Positions 9,575 through 18,719 of a stretch of DNA of 64,000 nt are shown here, piece after piece (position 1 is the first letter of the stretch; every line of letters begins with the position of its first letter). This stretch comes from Thiothrix sp. UBA5583 (GTDB taxonomy: Bacteria > Pseudomonadota > Gammaproteobacteria > Thiotrichales > Thiotrichaceae). The notes beneath the pieces were generated by a model, which worked only from the letters and a program-made list of their open reading frames with translations, searched no databases and was not told the DNA's origin. The stretch lies in NCBI GenBank assembly GCA_002425225.1, contig DILV01000007.1, positions 1-64,000 on the forward strand, read 5' to 3'. A program made the position numbers and the translations under genes.

Positions 9575-9778
9575 TTAACCCAGCGGGATGTAGTGCTGCA
9601 AAATGTTCTGCTGGAAACTGGTGGGCAATTCATCCCACTCCAGCAAATCGACCCGGAAGAGCAGGGAGCTTTCCTCCAGTGCTTCGCGGGCGGCATAGAC
9701 CTGGCTTGTTTGCGTGTTTGGCACAAAAGCGATCAGATCAAGGTCAGATGTGGGGCGGGAAGTGCTTTTTGTCCGTAT
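9575..9778 (-). pseudogene. Remnant of a nucleotidyltransferase (MNT-type) gene
   Basis: On the minus strand, 67 codons after the TAA of the next gene upstream are open in the same frame. They read TSRPTSDLDLIAFVP near the start and LLEWDELPTSFQQNILQHYI near the end. The SDLDL core is the metal-binding motif of pol-beta-type minimal nucleotidyltransferases (MNT, often paired with HEPN proteins), and the C-terminal part also fits that family. The expected N-terminal helix and GSR-A motif are missing, and there is no start codon, so this is a truncated gene and not an active one. It lies between parE and an orphan gene, in what looks like a deletion scar. Confidence 0.7.
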
Positions 9779-10534
9779 TTACTGGGTTTTAATGGGTTCG
9801 CCGAATTCACGGTTAACGTGGAAAAATGCGATGAAACGCTTTTCCGCTGAACTTAGGTTGCCAGGTAGCTTTTTGTAACGTTTTTCAAAGGCTTTGTATA
9901 CCTTGTCGTATTTGCGTTGGGTGAATACCATTGCAATCCCGGAATTGGCATTAAAATCAGGGTAACGCATAATCCGGGCGAACAAGATATGGTGGTGCGG
10001 TTTCAGAGTACGGCTTAAGCCCATATCGGTAACGGTAACTAATGGCTCGGTTTTGTTCAGTAGATTACGCAGTGTGACGGTGTATTCAAGGCGGTTAGCC
10101 GCAACAACACCGTATAGACTGGTTTTGGCAGCATTGTAAATAGTCAGTGTTGTATGTTTGCTGGTATTGCTTATATCGGTTTGTTCAAGTTGCTGTTGTA
10201 CCAACGTTTTGCCATCACGGGAGCGAAAGTCAAAGAGAATGAAATCCAGTCGGTAGTCAATCTCGATTTCCTGATGGTAGACAAAGTTTCCATCTTCATC
10301 GAATGAATCGAGCCTTTGTGCTGCCCCCGAGTATGCTTCATCTGTAATCAAGTTGGTTAGTTCTTCATTCAATAAAAGATTTTCTTCGCGGGTTTTCTGG
10401 TAAGCGATGATTCTTGGTGTTTCCATTGTGCCCATGTGGTTTTGCATATCTTGTAACAAGGCATCCCGCAACTCTGCTGGAATGTTGTCAACAATGGTTT
10501 TGATGTTTTCGATGGCATTGTCATGCTTACTCAT
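9779..10534 (-). CDS. Hypothetical protein, 251 aa
   Basis: I do not recognise this protein. It is soluble, charged, and has no signal peptide or membrane segment. The middle (residues about 85-110) contains EIDYRLDFILFDFRSRDGK, a pattern that resembles the acidic strand of a nuclease-like fold, but no complete catalytic motif can be claimed. The start at 10534 is preferred because GGAGG lies about 11 bases before it; the frame extends to 10567 without another signal. Its stop codon directly abuts, in the same frame, the nucleotidyltransferase remnant, which suggests a deletion or insertion joined the two. Base composition is slightly richer in A and T than in parE. Confidence 0.6.
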   Translation of the reverse strand: MSKHDNAIENIKTIVDNIPAELRDALLQDMQNHMGTMETPRIIAYQKTREENLLLNEELTNLITDEAYSGAAQRLDSFDEDGNFVYHQEIEIDYRLDFILFDFRSRDGKTLVQQQLEQTDISNTSKHTTLTIYNAAKTSLYGVVAANRLEYTVTLRNLLNKTEPLVTVTDMGLSRTLKPHHHILFARIMRYPDFNANSGIAMVFTQRKYDKVYKAFEKRYKKLPGNLSSAEKRFIAFFHVNREFGEPIKTQ

Positions 10535-10601
10535 GGCTATATTTAACCTCCACTTGCTTCTGTGCATCTTTGATGGCTTGAGGGGATTTTGTGATGACTG
10601 G

Positions 10602-10940
10602 TTATACCTTCCTGACGAACTCCGATTTCAGGCTCATCGCGCCAATGCCATCAATTTTGCAGTCGATGTCGTGGTCGCCTTCCACCAGCCGGATGTTTTT
10701 CACTTTCGTGCCGACCTTGACCACCAATGATGAGCCTTTCACTTTCAAATCCTTGATGACGGTAACAGTGTCGCCGTCTTGCAGGACATTGCCGTTGGCA
10801 TCCTTGATGACCCGTGTTTCTTCTGCGGCGGTAGCGGCAGTGGATGACCACTCGTGGGCGCATTCCGGGCAAACGTACATCGCACTGTCTGCGTAAGTGT
10901 ATTCAGAGCCGCATTGTGGGCAGGCTGGCAGGTCGCTCAT
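10602..10940 (-). CDS. yjdM: YjdM/PhnA-type zinc-ribbon protein
   Basis: The 112-aa protein has an N-terminal zinc ribbon ([21 protein letters not shown], four cysteines in two CxxC pairs, residues about 6-27) and a C-terminal KOW-like beta domain ([20 protein letters not shown]). This is the arrangement of E. coli YjdM, once named PhnA. Despite the old name, it is not the phosphonoacetate hydrolase; its physiological role is unclear. The start at 10940 is chosen over the upstream in-frame codon at 10970 because AGGAA precedes it and it matches the usual [10 protein letters not shown] beginning. Confidence 0.92.
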   Translation of the reverse strand: MSDLPACPQCGSEYTYADSAMYVCPECAHEWSSTAATAAEETRVIKDANGNVLQDGDTVTVIKDLKVKGSSLVVKVGTKVKNIRLVEGDHDIDCKIDGIGAMSLKSEFVRKV

Positions 10941-11002
10941 GGGTATTCCTGATCGGGTAAAAGGTTGCAAGGGTAACGATTGTGGCAGGCTAGCGCAAAC
11001 CG

Positions 11003-12193
11003 TCAGTGTGCCTCGGCTTTCAACATCAGTACACTTGCCGCTAAACCCAGCAGAAAGAAACCAGTGACCAGTGGCAATACCGTACCGTCATAACTTTGCC
11101 CGATCAGGATACCCAGCGGAATGGCGGTCAGTGTCGACAACGAGCCGATGACAGAGGCAGCAATACCGGCAATATGCCCCAGTGGTTCCATTGCCAATGC
11201 ATTCAGGTTGCCGAACATGATCCCCAGTGCCACGAAGGCCAGACTGAGGTATACCATCAGGCTGGTGAGGGATGGCTGCCCGCCAGCCTGATAGGTTATC
11301 ACCCAGAAGATTGCCGATAGCAGGGTAAAGGCAAGGATGGCGCGGTGCGACAACCAGCGCATTCCATAATGCATCACTAGTCGAGCATTCAGGAATGATG
11401 CCCCGCCAACAGAGAACGCCAGCACTGCAAAATACAGCGGAAACTGTTCCCCCAGCCTGTACTGGATTTGCAAAATCTGCTGTGATGAACTCAGGTAGCT
11501 GAGGAATACGCCAAACACCAGCCCGGCAGTCAGCATGTACATCATGCTGCTACGGGTTGTGAGGGTTTCCCGCAAGGCTTGCTGTAATGTCTGGCTATTA
11601 AGGGGGCGGCGTTTGTCCGCTGGCAGGGTTTCCGGCATCCGCAGCCAGAACCAGCCAGCCACAATGACCGCCAAGAGCAGAAAGCCGCTGAAAATGCTGC
11701 GCCAGCTTGCCAGCAACAGGATGGCTTGCCCCAACGACGGTGCAATCATTGGAACCAGCACGAAAATGCTCATGGTGAACGACAGTACTCTTGCCATGCC
11801 ACGCCCTGCGTAGCAATCACGCACCAGTGCCATGGTCAGGATTCTGGGGGCTGCTGTGCCCAGACCTTGCAGGAAGCGCCCCAGCAGCATCTGGGAAAAA
11901 TCCTGTGCTAGCATCGCCACCAGACTACCCAGCATGAAAATGATCAATCCCGCATACATCAGTGGTTTGCGCCCGTAAGCATCTGACAATGGCCCGACCA
12001 CGATTTGCCCGAATACCATGCCGACGAACAGGGTGGAAATGATCAATTGTGGTTCATTGGCATGTTGTACGTGCAGATCCTGTCCAATAATGGCAAGGGC
12101 AGGCAGCATCGCATCAATGGACAAAGCCGTCAGGGAACTGAGCATCGCAATCAGGGTGACGAATTCGCCAAAGCGGGGCATAGTAGGTTGCAT
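11003..12193 (-). CDS. Bcr/CflA-family MFS drug efflux transporter
   Basis: This 396-aa protein has about 12 hydrophobic segments and the hallmark features of the Bcr/CflA subfamily of the major facilitator superfamily. These include [16 protein letters not shown] near the first helix, [21 protein letters not shown] (motif A) between helices 2 and 3, and [21 protein letters not shown] (motif B region) in helix 4. It is expected to export drugs or metabolites by proton antiport across the inner membrane. The substrate cannot be read from the sequence. The start is at 12193, with a second Met four codons later. The gene is divergent from the DUF523 gene, with about 150 bp between them. Confidence 0.9.
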   Translation of the reverse strand: MQPTMPRFGEFVTLIAMLSSLTALSIDAMLPALAIIGQDLHVQHANEPQLIISTLFVGMVFGQIVVGPLSDAYGRKPLMYAGLIIFMLGSLVAMLAQDFSQMLLGRFLQGLGTAAPRILTMALVRDCYAGRGMARVLSFTMSIFVLVPMIAPSLGQAILLLASWRSIFSGFLLLAVIVAGWFWLRMPETLPADKRRPLNSQTLQQALRETLTTRSSMMYMLTAGLVFGVFLSYLSSSQQILQIQYRLGEQFPLYFAVLAFSVGGASFLNARLVMHYGMRWLSHRAILAFTLLSAIFWVITYQAGGQPSLTSLMVYLSLAFVALGIMFGNLNALAMEPLGHIAGIAASVIGSLSTLTAIPLGILIGQSYDGTVLPLVTGFFLLGLAASVLMLKAEAH

Positions 12194-12346
12194 GAGCGTA
12201 TACAGGTGAATGCAAAGCGGAAAGTGTAGCAGTTTTCCCTTGTTTGCCTACGTATATTCACCCATACCATTACAAAAGTGAGACAATACCTATCATTGGT
12301 CAGCCTGAAAAGGTCTTTTCATGTACAACAAAGCGAAGTTACCTTG

Positions 12347-13312
12347 ATGGACGAGTACGAACGCATAAAAATTGGTATCAGCGCCTGCCTGATCGGGCAT
12401 GAAGTCCGTTACGATGGCGGGCACAAACGTGATGCCTATATAACCAACACGCTTGGTCAATACTTTGATTTTATGCCGCTATGCCCTGAAGTCGGTGTGG
12501 GGCTGGGTGTGCCGCGCCCCACCATGCATCTGGTGCGAATGGGTACAGACATCCATGCGGTGGACATCAAGGATGCCAGCATCGACCACACCGAACGGCT
12601 AGCCGGTTATATTGACAAAGTGACGGCACAACTGGCGCAGGTCTGTGGCTATATCCTCAAAAAGAATTCCCCCAGTTGCGGCATGGAACGGGTCAAGGTG
12701 TACAACCTCTCACGCTCCAACCTGCCACCTGAACGCGATGGTACGGGTATTTTTGCCCAAACCCTCAGGCAACGTTTCCCCTTGCTGCCGGTGGAGGAGG
12801 AAGGGCGTTTGTGCGACCCGGTATTGCGTGAAAATTTCATCGGGCGGGTATTTGTCTACCATCGCTGGCGCGGTCTGGAAGCTACCGGGCTGACACCAGC
12901 ATCACTGGTTGATTTCCATGCTGACCACAAATACATCCTGATGGCACATGATCAGGAACAAGCCCGTGAATTGGGGCAAATGGTGGCGCAAGTCGGCAAA
13001 GTAGAGAATTTCCAGCAACTGGCTGATGCCTATATCCAACTGCTCATGCAATCGCTGGCAAAACGGGTATCACGCGGGCAACATGCCAATGTCTTGCAAC
13101 ACTTGATGGGCTATCTGAAAGCCCATCTTGACGCAGGCGACCGGCAGGAGCTGCTGGCAACCATTCACCAGTATCGGCAGGGGTATGTGCCACTGATTGT
13201 GCCGATTACCTTGCTCAAGCACCATTTCCGGCGACATCCTCAGCCTTATGTCGAGCGTCAGTATTACCTGACACCGCATCCGGGGGAGTTGATGCTGCGC
13301 AACCAGTTGTAA
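12347..13312 (+). CDS. DUF523 + DUF1722 (YbgA-type) protein
   Basis: The N-terminal half (about residues 7-150) is a DUF523 domain, with the conserved pieces ISACLIGHEVRYDGGHKRD, CPEVGVGLGVPRPT and KKNSPSCG. The C-terminal half (about 200-315) is the DUF1722/YbgA domain (DHKYILMAHDQEQARELGQ and following). This two-domain fusion is common in proteobacteria. DUF523 proteins have been associated with 2-thiouracil metabolism, but the function of the fusion is not settled. The ATG at 12347 matches the usual start (KIGISACL shortly after); an upstream in-frame ATG at 12278 adds residues that do not look conserved. Confidence 0.9.
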   Translation: MDEYERIKIGISACLIGHEVRYDGGHKRDAYITNTLGQYFDFMPLCPEVGVGLGVPRPTMHLVRMGTDIHAVDIKDASIDHTERLAGYIDKVTAQLAQVCGYILKKNSPSCGMERVKVYNLSRSNLPPERDGTGIFAQTLRQRFPLLPVEEEGRLCDPVLRENFIGRVFVYHRWRGLEATGLTPASLVDFHADHKYILMAHDQEQARELGQMVAQVGKVENFQQLADAYIQLLMQSLAKRVSRGQHANVLQHLMGYLKAHLDAGDRQELLATIHQYRQGYVPLIVPITLLKHHFRRHPQPYVERQYYLTPHPGELMLRNQL

Positions 13313-13400
13313 TCGAAATATTTTATACTTCCTGAAACTTGCTTAGACTAATTGGCTTGGTGAGTGATGAGCTAATAGTACAACAGTCGAAGGAGGATGC

Positions 13401-14804
13401 TTGAAACCACGCAATAACAAAATTGGCGGCTGCCGTGTCGGTGCTGTTCCACCTGACGCCAAACGCCGCAAGGTTGGACGTTCTGCTGCCAAGCCCTTGC
13501 CTCCCAAAGTTGACTTGCGCCCTTACCTGACTTCAGTGGAAGAGCAGGTTGGTAATAGTTGTGTAGCCAATGCCTGTGCTGGTGCGTATGAATACCTTGC
13601 CAAGCGTACCCTGGGTGATGCTGCTGATGTCAGTCGCCTGTTCATCTATTACAACGCCCGTCTGGAAGATGACGATGTTGAACAGGATGAAGGCACTTCC
13701 ATGCAATCCGCGATTGAGGGTTTGAAAAAATACGGAGCTTGCCGTGAAGACCTGTGGCCGAATGATGAAGACAGCATCATTGCTGAACCCGCAGAAGAAG
13801 CCTATCAGCATGGCGCTTATTTCAAAATTGCGGAAGCAGAATACGTCGAAACCGATCTGGATTTGTACCGTCATACCCTAGCTGACGGTTATCCGATTGC
13901 TTTTTGCCTGAATACATTTACCTCATTCGATCATGCCACCGATAACCGTGGGCGTGTACCCATGCCCAGAACAAGCGAGCAGGAACGTGAAGAGCATGGC
14001 TGGCACGCCATGTTGTGCGTGGGTTATCTGGACAAGGACAAGATGTTCATCGTGCGCAATTCCTGGGGTAATGAATGGGGTGACAAGGGTTATTGCTACA
14101 TACCTTACAAGTACGTTATCCACAGTGACTGGAATGGGCATGATACCTGGATCATCAAGTCGGTCGAAGATCTGGATTTTGCTCAGGAAATCGAGTCGGA
14201 AGATGATAGCTCCTACTTTGCCGAAGACGGTTCCGTCCAGTTGTTTGATTTCTATGTTGCGACTGATGATGTGGAGGGTTTTGCCACTGCCCTGGAACAA
14301 CTGTGTGAGGAATATGCCACGGATGAGGAATTCTATTTCGATTATGAGGAAACCGAAGAAGAAGGAGTCACTTACGCTGAAATCAGCAACTTTGATATTG
14401 CCCTGGAAGACCCGGAAGGTTTTTTGGAGGAATTGGATGACCTTTGTAACGAGTGGGCGGAAGATGAAAACTATGATTTCAGCGTAGAGGGTTACGAAGA
14501 ATCCGGGGAGGAAGAAACGGAAGAAGAGGGGGGCGAAGAGGTTGAAGCTCTGACTCTGAGCGGTTTTTACATCTATACCGAACGCGGCGAAAAGGTTGTT
14601 GAGCGGATTGACAAACTGTGTGCCAAGCACACCACGGAAAGCGACTACTACAGCTTTGAATGGTCAGAAGATGCAGACGATGACGGGACTTATATCGAGT
14701 TTTCCACCTTTGAAATCATCCCCAATGATGAGGATGTTTTTCTGGAAGAGCTTGAAGCCTTGTGTGAAAAATTGGCAGACGAAAGTGGCTACAACTGGGA
14801 ATAG
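13401..14804 (+). CDS. C1A papain-like cysteine peptidase with acidic duplicated C-terminal domain
   Basis: Residues 35-255 form a papain-like peptidase. Seen are LPPKVDLRPYLTSVEEQVGN followed by the nucleophile Cys54, then GWHAMLCVGY with His202, and VRNSWGNEWGDKGYCYIP with Asn220. The presumed oxyanion Gln49 lies five residues before the Cys; in papain the distance is six. The C-terminal part (about 281-366 and 387-467) consists of two related, strongly acidic units, each with a FY-strand, a Leu-Cys-containing helix (LEQLCEEY, IDKLCAKH), a FDI or FEI strand, and a second LDDLC or LEALC helix, joined by a Glu-rich linker. There is no signal peptide, so it looks cytosolic. The start is a TTG at 13401 with AGGAGG at 13391-13396; no in-frame ATG exists before the active site. 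The stop codon abuts that of the convergent nuclease gene. Confidence 0.85.
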   Translation: MKPRNNKIGGCRVGAVPPDAKRRKVGRSAAKPLPPKVDLRPYLTSVEEQVGNSCVANACAGAYEYLAKRTLGDAADVSRLFIYYNARLEDDDVEQDEGTSMQSAIEGLKKYGACREDLWPNDEDSIIAEPAEEAYQHGAYFKIAEAEYVETDLDLYRHTLADGYPIAFCLNTFTSFDHATDNRGRVPMPRTSEQEREEHGWHAMLCVGYLDKDKMFIVRNSWGNEWGDKGYCYIPYKYVIHSDWNGHDTWIIKSVEDLDFAQEIESEDDSSYFAEDGSVQLFDFYVATDDVEGFATALEQLCEEYATDEEFYFDYEETEEEGVTYAEISNFDIALEDPEGFLEELDDLCNEWAEDENYDFSVEGYEESGEEETEEEGGEEVEALTLSGFYIYTERGEKVVERIDKLCAKHTTESDYYSFEWSEDADDDGTYIEFSTFEIIPNDEDVFLEELEALCEKLADESGYNWE

Positions 14805-16616
14805 CTATAGCGTCGCCGCAGGCTTGAACTCCAGCGACTTCAGCAGTTCCGTATTGTTCAGCAGTATCAGGGCATTTTCCGGGCTATCAATGAAAGGGTT
14901 GCGGATGCCCCGGCGGGTGTAAACCCAGTTGTTGTAGGCAATCTCCCAGGCACTAGGGCTGTCGAGCTTGGCCCAGTGAATCAGGGTGTCGATATGGCGG
15001 TTGTAAAGCTCGTCGATTTCATACACCAGCAGCATGTAAAGGATGGAGCGGGCAATGTCCCCTCGGTTACGGGACGGGATGACCCACTCATGGTCTGCAT
15101 CGAAGCCTGTCCCGGAAAAGTTTTCCGGGTGCAGCTCAATCTGGTAAGGGCGCACAATGTGGTCGTCGTCCAAATCAAAGCGGAAGTTGGAGCGTTTGGC
15201 ATTCAAGCCGCGTTCTGACGGGGCAAGGTTGAAAGGATTGACGGTTGCACCGTAGCGCACATGGCGGGGTGCGCCCTTGCGTGCCAGATAACGGTCAAGA
15301 AAATCACGCGGAATGATGTGCTCGATGCTGTGGCGCTGTTTCTGGTAAAGCTCGGAAACCGGCAACGTACCATAAAGTGCTGTCACCCAGCCGTATTCGG
15401 TATCAAAGAAAAACGACCAGAAATTTTTCCACTTGTCGCGGCTGTCCCACTGGCGGAAGTGCTGGTAGGACTGATACACACCACCTGCGTATTCGACAAA
15501 ATCCTGCCGGGTAATGATGTCAGCGAGGGACGTGACCAGATGCGCCGGTTTCTGCCGGATACCTTCCACATGCTCAGGCAAGGCATCACACGGGCGTAGT
15601 TCCACACAAACTTGCCCATGGTCGGATTGCAGGCGGTCGTCGATACCATCCCTGTCCAGATGCTGATTCCAGACTTCATAAGCGGCAACTTCTGCCTTGG
15701 CTTGTGGGTTTTTGCTGTTGAGTACATTGGAAACCAGCACGTAATCCAGCACACCGCCATCGCCACGCCGGATATGGGTAAACGGGCGCACCCGGTGGCG
15801 CATGTTGGGTGCCAGCCGGAAGGTATCGGTTAAACGGTATTCGTGCAGGTGTTGGGTAATGCCTTGCGGCCAGTTGTCTTCATCCAGCCCACCGATGCTG
15901 TGGACACGTTCCTGCATGGTGAGGGCATCCAGTGGGATCGAATCCTGGCTGTCGTTGAGGTCGCCCAGTACCACAATCGGGTGGTTGGCATCCTGTTCCA
16001 GTTGCTGGCTGATATGGTGGTAGACCAAGGTGGCTTCCATGCCGCGCTGGAACAGGGAAGCAATCGTGCCGCGTGACAAGCGGCGCAAGGTATCGCGTAC
16101 CCGATGGTTCCATTCCAGCTTGTCATCGTAATGCATGTCAAGACTGACCGGGCGTTTGGATTTGAGGTGCAGTACATAAACGCTCAACTTGCCCAGTTCC
16201 GGGGTATCAAGCTCCGCACACACCGGGCGGCGGCTGAAGCGGAAGCTGTCAGTAATGGGTAAATCCTGCCGAATATCGGCTGGAATTTCCAGCGAATGGG
16301 TACGTACAACCGGAAAACGAGATGCCAATGCAACCACAGAGCGGAAATAGACGGCTGGATCTTCCGGCTTACTGCCTGGTTCATCCACCGTGACGAAATG
16401 CGGGTAGCCTGCGGCAATACACAGTTCACGCAGTGCCGGTATGCTGAAAACTTCTTGAAAACCAACCACATCGGCATCCATTTCATACAGGCGCTGGCTG
16501 ATCCAGGCGGTTTTCTGTGCCCATTCGGTAGCGGTGTAAGTGTTGTGTGGGTCACGTGCGTACCAATAGCTGTCGCTGGCAACGAACTGGTACAGGTTGA
16601 AGGTGGCAAATTTCAT
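14805..16616 (-). CDS. Two-domain nuclease: EEP phosphodiesterase fold plus EndA-like HNH
   Basis: The N-terminal 345 residues are an endonuclease/exonuclease/phosphatase (EEP) domain: MKFATFNLYQ with Asn7, VGFQEVFS with Glu55, VVLGDLNDSQDS, and a terminal LQSDHGQVCVEL. The C-terminal 250 residues contain IEHIIPRDFLD followed, about 20 residues later, by NPFNLAPSERGLNAKRSNF. This is the histidine-metal pattern of EndA/endonuclease I type nucleases (compare EH-P, then a hydrophobic-NL-P and the N-RSN motif). No signal peptide is visible, so the product may be cytosolic. The combination of two nuclease folds in one chain is unusual; the domain assignment comes from motifs I can see, and the joint function is inference. 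The start at 16616 has GGGAA upstream. Confidence 0.75.
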   Translation of the reverse strand: MKFATFNLYQFVASDSYWYARDPHNTYTATEWAQKTAWISQRLYEMDADVVGFQEVFSIPALRELCIAAGYPHFVTVDEPGSKPEDPAVYFRSVVALASRFPVVRTHSLEIPADIRQDLPITDSFRFSRRPVCAELDTPELGKLSVYVLHLKSKRPVSLDMHYDDKLEWNHRVRDTLRRLSRGTIASLFQRGMEATLVYHHISQQLEQDANHPIVVLGDLNDSQDSIPLDALTMQERVHSIGGLDEDNWPQGITQHLHEYRLTDTFRLAPNMRHRVRPFTHIRRGDGGVLDYVLVSNVLNSKNPQAKAEVAAYEVWNQHLDRDGIDDRLQSDHGQVCVELRPCDALPEHVEGIRQKPAHLVTSLADIITRQDFVEYAGGVYQSYQHFRQWDSRDKWKNFWSFFFDTEYGWVTALYGTLPVSELYQKQRHSIEHIIPRDFLDRYLARKGAPRHVRYGATVNPFNLAPSERGLNAKRSNFRFDLDDDHIVRPYQIELHPENFSGTGFDADHEWVIPSRNRGDIARSILYMLLVYEIDELYNRHIDTLIHWAKLDSPSAWEIAYNNWVYTRRGIRNPFIDSPENALILLNNTELLKSLEFKPAATL

Positions 16617-16667
16617 GGCAGTTCCCGTTCATCTGTTATTTATTGGGCATCCATTACGATCTGGTTT

Positions 16668-16742
16668 AGTGTAGTCATCACAAAAAACAGCAATAAAACT
16701 ACACTTTTCGTCATTCTGTAGTCTAACGTTTAAGATAGACTA
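16668..16742. promoter_or_regulatory. Two inverted repeats in the prkA upstream region
   Basis: An inverted repeat AGTGTAGT (16668-16675) / ACTACACT (16698-16705) is followed by a second, TAGTCTA (16719-16725) / TAGACTA (16736-16742). Both sit in the 165-bp divergent region between the nuclease gene and prkA, so they may be operators for either gene. I see no sigma54 GG-N10-GC promoter here, although prkA-yeaH is sigma54-dependent in some bacteria. Confidence 0.4.
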
Positions 16743-16781
16743 ACAGGCAAGAGTTTCACGTTATTATCCAAGGGAAACGAC

Positions 16782-18707
16782 ATGAGCAATATCTTTCGCC
16801 ATTACCAGTCCCGCTACGAAACCTTACAACAAGAAGAATACTCGTTACAGGAATACCTCGACATCTGCAAGCAAGATCCGATGGCTTACGCTACCGCTTC
16901 TGAACGGATGTTGTTCGCCATCGGTGAAGCAGAACTGGTGGACACTTCCCGTGATCCACGTTTAAGCCGAATTTTCGCCAACAAAATCATCCGCCGTTAC
17001 CCCGCGTTCTCTGAGTTTTACGGGATGGAAGACTGCATTGAGCAGATTGTGTCCTTTTTCCGTCATGCCGCGCAGGGTCTGGAAGAAAGCAAGCAAGTGT
17101 TGTACCTGCTGGGGCCGGTCGGCGGCGGCAAGTCTTCACTGGCTGAGCGTCTGAAAGCCCTGATAGAAAAAGCGCCGATCTACTGCATCAAGGGTTCCCC
17201 CATCAATGAATCTCCGTTGGGTTTGTTCAATGTTGAGGAAGATGGTGCGATTCTGGAAGAAGATTACGGCATTCCGCGCCGTTACCTGAAAACCATCATG
17301 TCGCCGTGGGCGGTCAAACGTATGCATGAATACGGTGGTGATATTACCCGCTTCCGAGTGGTTAAGCGTTACCCGTCACGCCTCAACCAGATTGCGGTTT
17401 CCAAAACCGAACCGGGTGATGAAAACAATCAGGACATTTCTTCGCTGGTCGGCAAGGTCGACATTCGCAAGCTGGAAGATTATCCACAGAATGACACCGA
17501 CGCTTACAGTTATTCCGGTGGGTTGTGCCTGTCCAATCAGGGTTTGATGGAATTCGTGGAAATGTTCAAAGCGCCGATCAAGGTGCTGCACCCACTGCTG
17601 ACCGCAACCCAGGAAGGTAACTTCAATGGCACGGAAAGTATTGGTGCGATTCCGTTTTCCGGGATCATTCTGGCGCATTCCAATGAATCCGAATGGCAGA
17701 CCTTCAAAAACAACCGCAACAACGAAGCCTTCATTGACCGGGTTTCCATCGTCAAGGTGCCTTACTGCCTGCGTGTGACCGAAGAAGTGAAGATTTACGA
17801 AAAACTGTTGATCAACAGTTCCCTGTCACAAGCACCTTGTGCGCCGGATACGCTCAAGATGCTGGCGCAATTCAGCATATTGTCACGTCTGAAGGAACCG
17901 GAAAATTCCAGCCTGTTTTCCAAGATGCGTATTTACGACGGTGAAAACCTCAAGGACATCGACCCCAAGGCTAAGACTATCCAGGAATATCAGGATGCGG
18001 CTGGTGTGGATGAGGGCATGAGTGGGCTTTCCACCCGCTTCGCTTTCAAGATTTTGTCCAAGGTGTTCAACTACGATGCCACCGAAGTAGCGGCTGACCC
18101 TGTGCACCTGATGTATGTGTTGGAACGCCAGATCGAGAAAGAGCAATTCCAGGCAGAAATCCAGGCACGTTACATCCGTTTCATCAAGGAGTATCTAGCA
18201 CCGCGCTATGTCGACTTCATTGGCAAGGAAATCCAGACCGCTTACCTTGAATCCTATTCCGAATACGGTCAGAACCTGTTCGACCGTTACGTGACTTATG
18301 CCGACTTCTGGATTCAGGATCAGGAATTCCGTGATCCTGAAACCGGCGAATTTCTTGACCGTGCAGCACTCAATGCCGATCTGGAAAAAATCGAGAAACC
18401 GGCAGGTATCAGTAATCCAAAAGATTTCCGTAATGAAATCGTCAACTTTGTGCTGCGGGCGCGTGCCAACAACAATGGGCGCAACCCGGCCTGGACTAGC
18501 TATGAAAAGCTGCGGCGTGTGATCGAGATGAAAATGTTCTCCAGTACGGAAGACTTGCTGCCGGTCATTTCCTACGGTGCCAAATCGTCGGCGGATGAAC
18601 AGCGCAAGCACGACAATTTCGTCGAGCGCATGATGAAGCGCGGTTACACCGAGAAGCAGGTGCGTCTGTTGGCTGAATGGTATCTGCGGGTGCGCAAGTC
18701 GCAGTAA
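16782..18707 (+). CDS. prkA: PrkA/YeaG serine protein kinase
   Basis: The product is 641 aa, close to E. coli YeaG (644 aa). An AAA-type ATPase part carries the Walker A motif LLGPVGGGKSSLAERL near residues 108-123, and the PrkA C-terminal domain follows. The family includes soluble kinases and AAA+ ATPases linked to stationary-phase, nitrogen-starvation and sporulation responses. Which activity dominates is still debated. The ribosome binding site AGGGA precedes the ATG at 16782. It is the first gene of a three-gene operon with yeaH (12 bp later) and spoVR. This trio is conserved across many bacteria and is probably one stress-response unit. Confidence 0.95.
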   Translation: MSNIFRHYQSRYETLQQEEYSLQEYLDICKQDPMAYATASERMLFAIGEAELVDTSRDPRLSRIFANKIIRRYPAFSEFYGMEDCIEQIVSFFRHAAQGLEESKQVLYLLGPVGGGKSSLAERLKALIEKAPIYCIKGSPINESPLGLFNVEEDGAILEEDYGIPRRYLKTIMSPWAVKRMHEYGGDITRFRVVKRYPSRLNQIAVSKTEPGDENNQDISSLVGKVDIRKLEDYPQNDTDAYSYSGGLCLSNQGLMEFVEMFKAPIKVLHPLLTATQEGNFNGTESIGAIPFSGIILAHSNESEWQTFKNNRNNEAFIDRVSIVKVPYCLRVTEEVKIYEKLLINSSLSQAPCAPDTLKMLAQFSILSRLKEPENSSLFSKMRIYDGENLKDIDPKAKTIQEYQDAAGVDEGMSGLSTRFAFKILSKVFNYDATEVAADPVHLMYVLERQIEKEQFQAEIQARYIRFIKEYLAPRYVDFIGKEIQTAYLESYSEYGQNLFDRYVTYADFWIQDQEFRDPETGEFLDRAALNADLEKIEKPAGISNPKDFRNEIVNFVLRARANNNGRNPAWTSYEKLRRVIEMKMFSSTEDLLPVISYGAKSSADEQRKHDNFVERMMKRGYTEKQVRLLAEWYLRVRKSQ

Positions 18708-18719
18708 AAGGAGTGCCGT

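Noticed and set aside
13397-13418. ATG at 13397 as the start of the papain-like gene
   Set aside because: It is in another frame and reaches a stop codon after six codons; the TTG at 13401 leads into the conserved protease.
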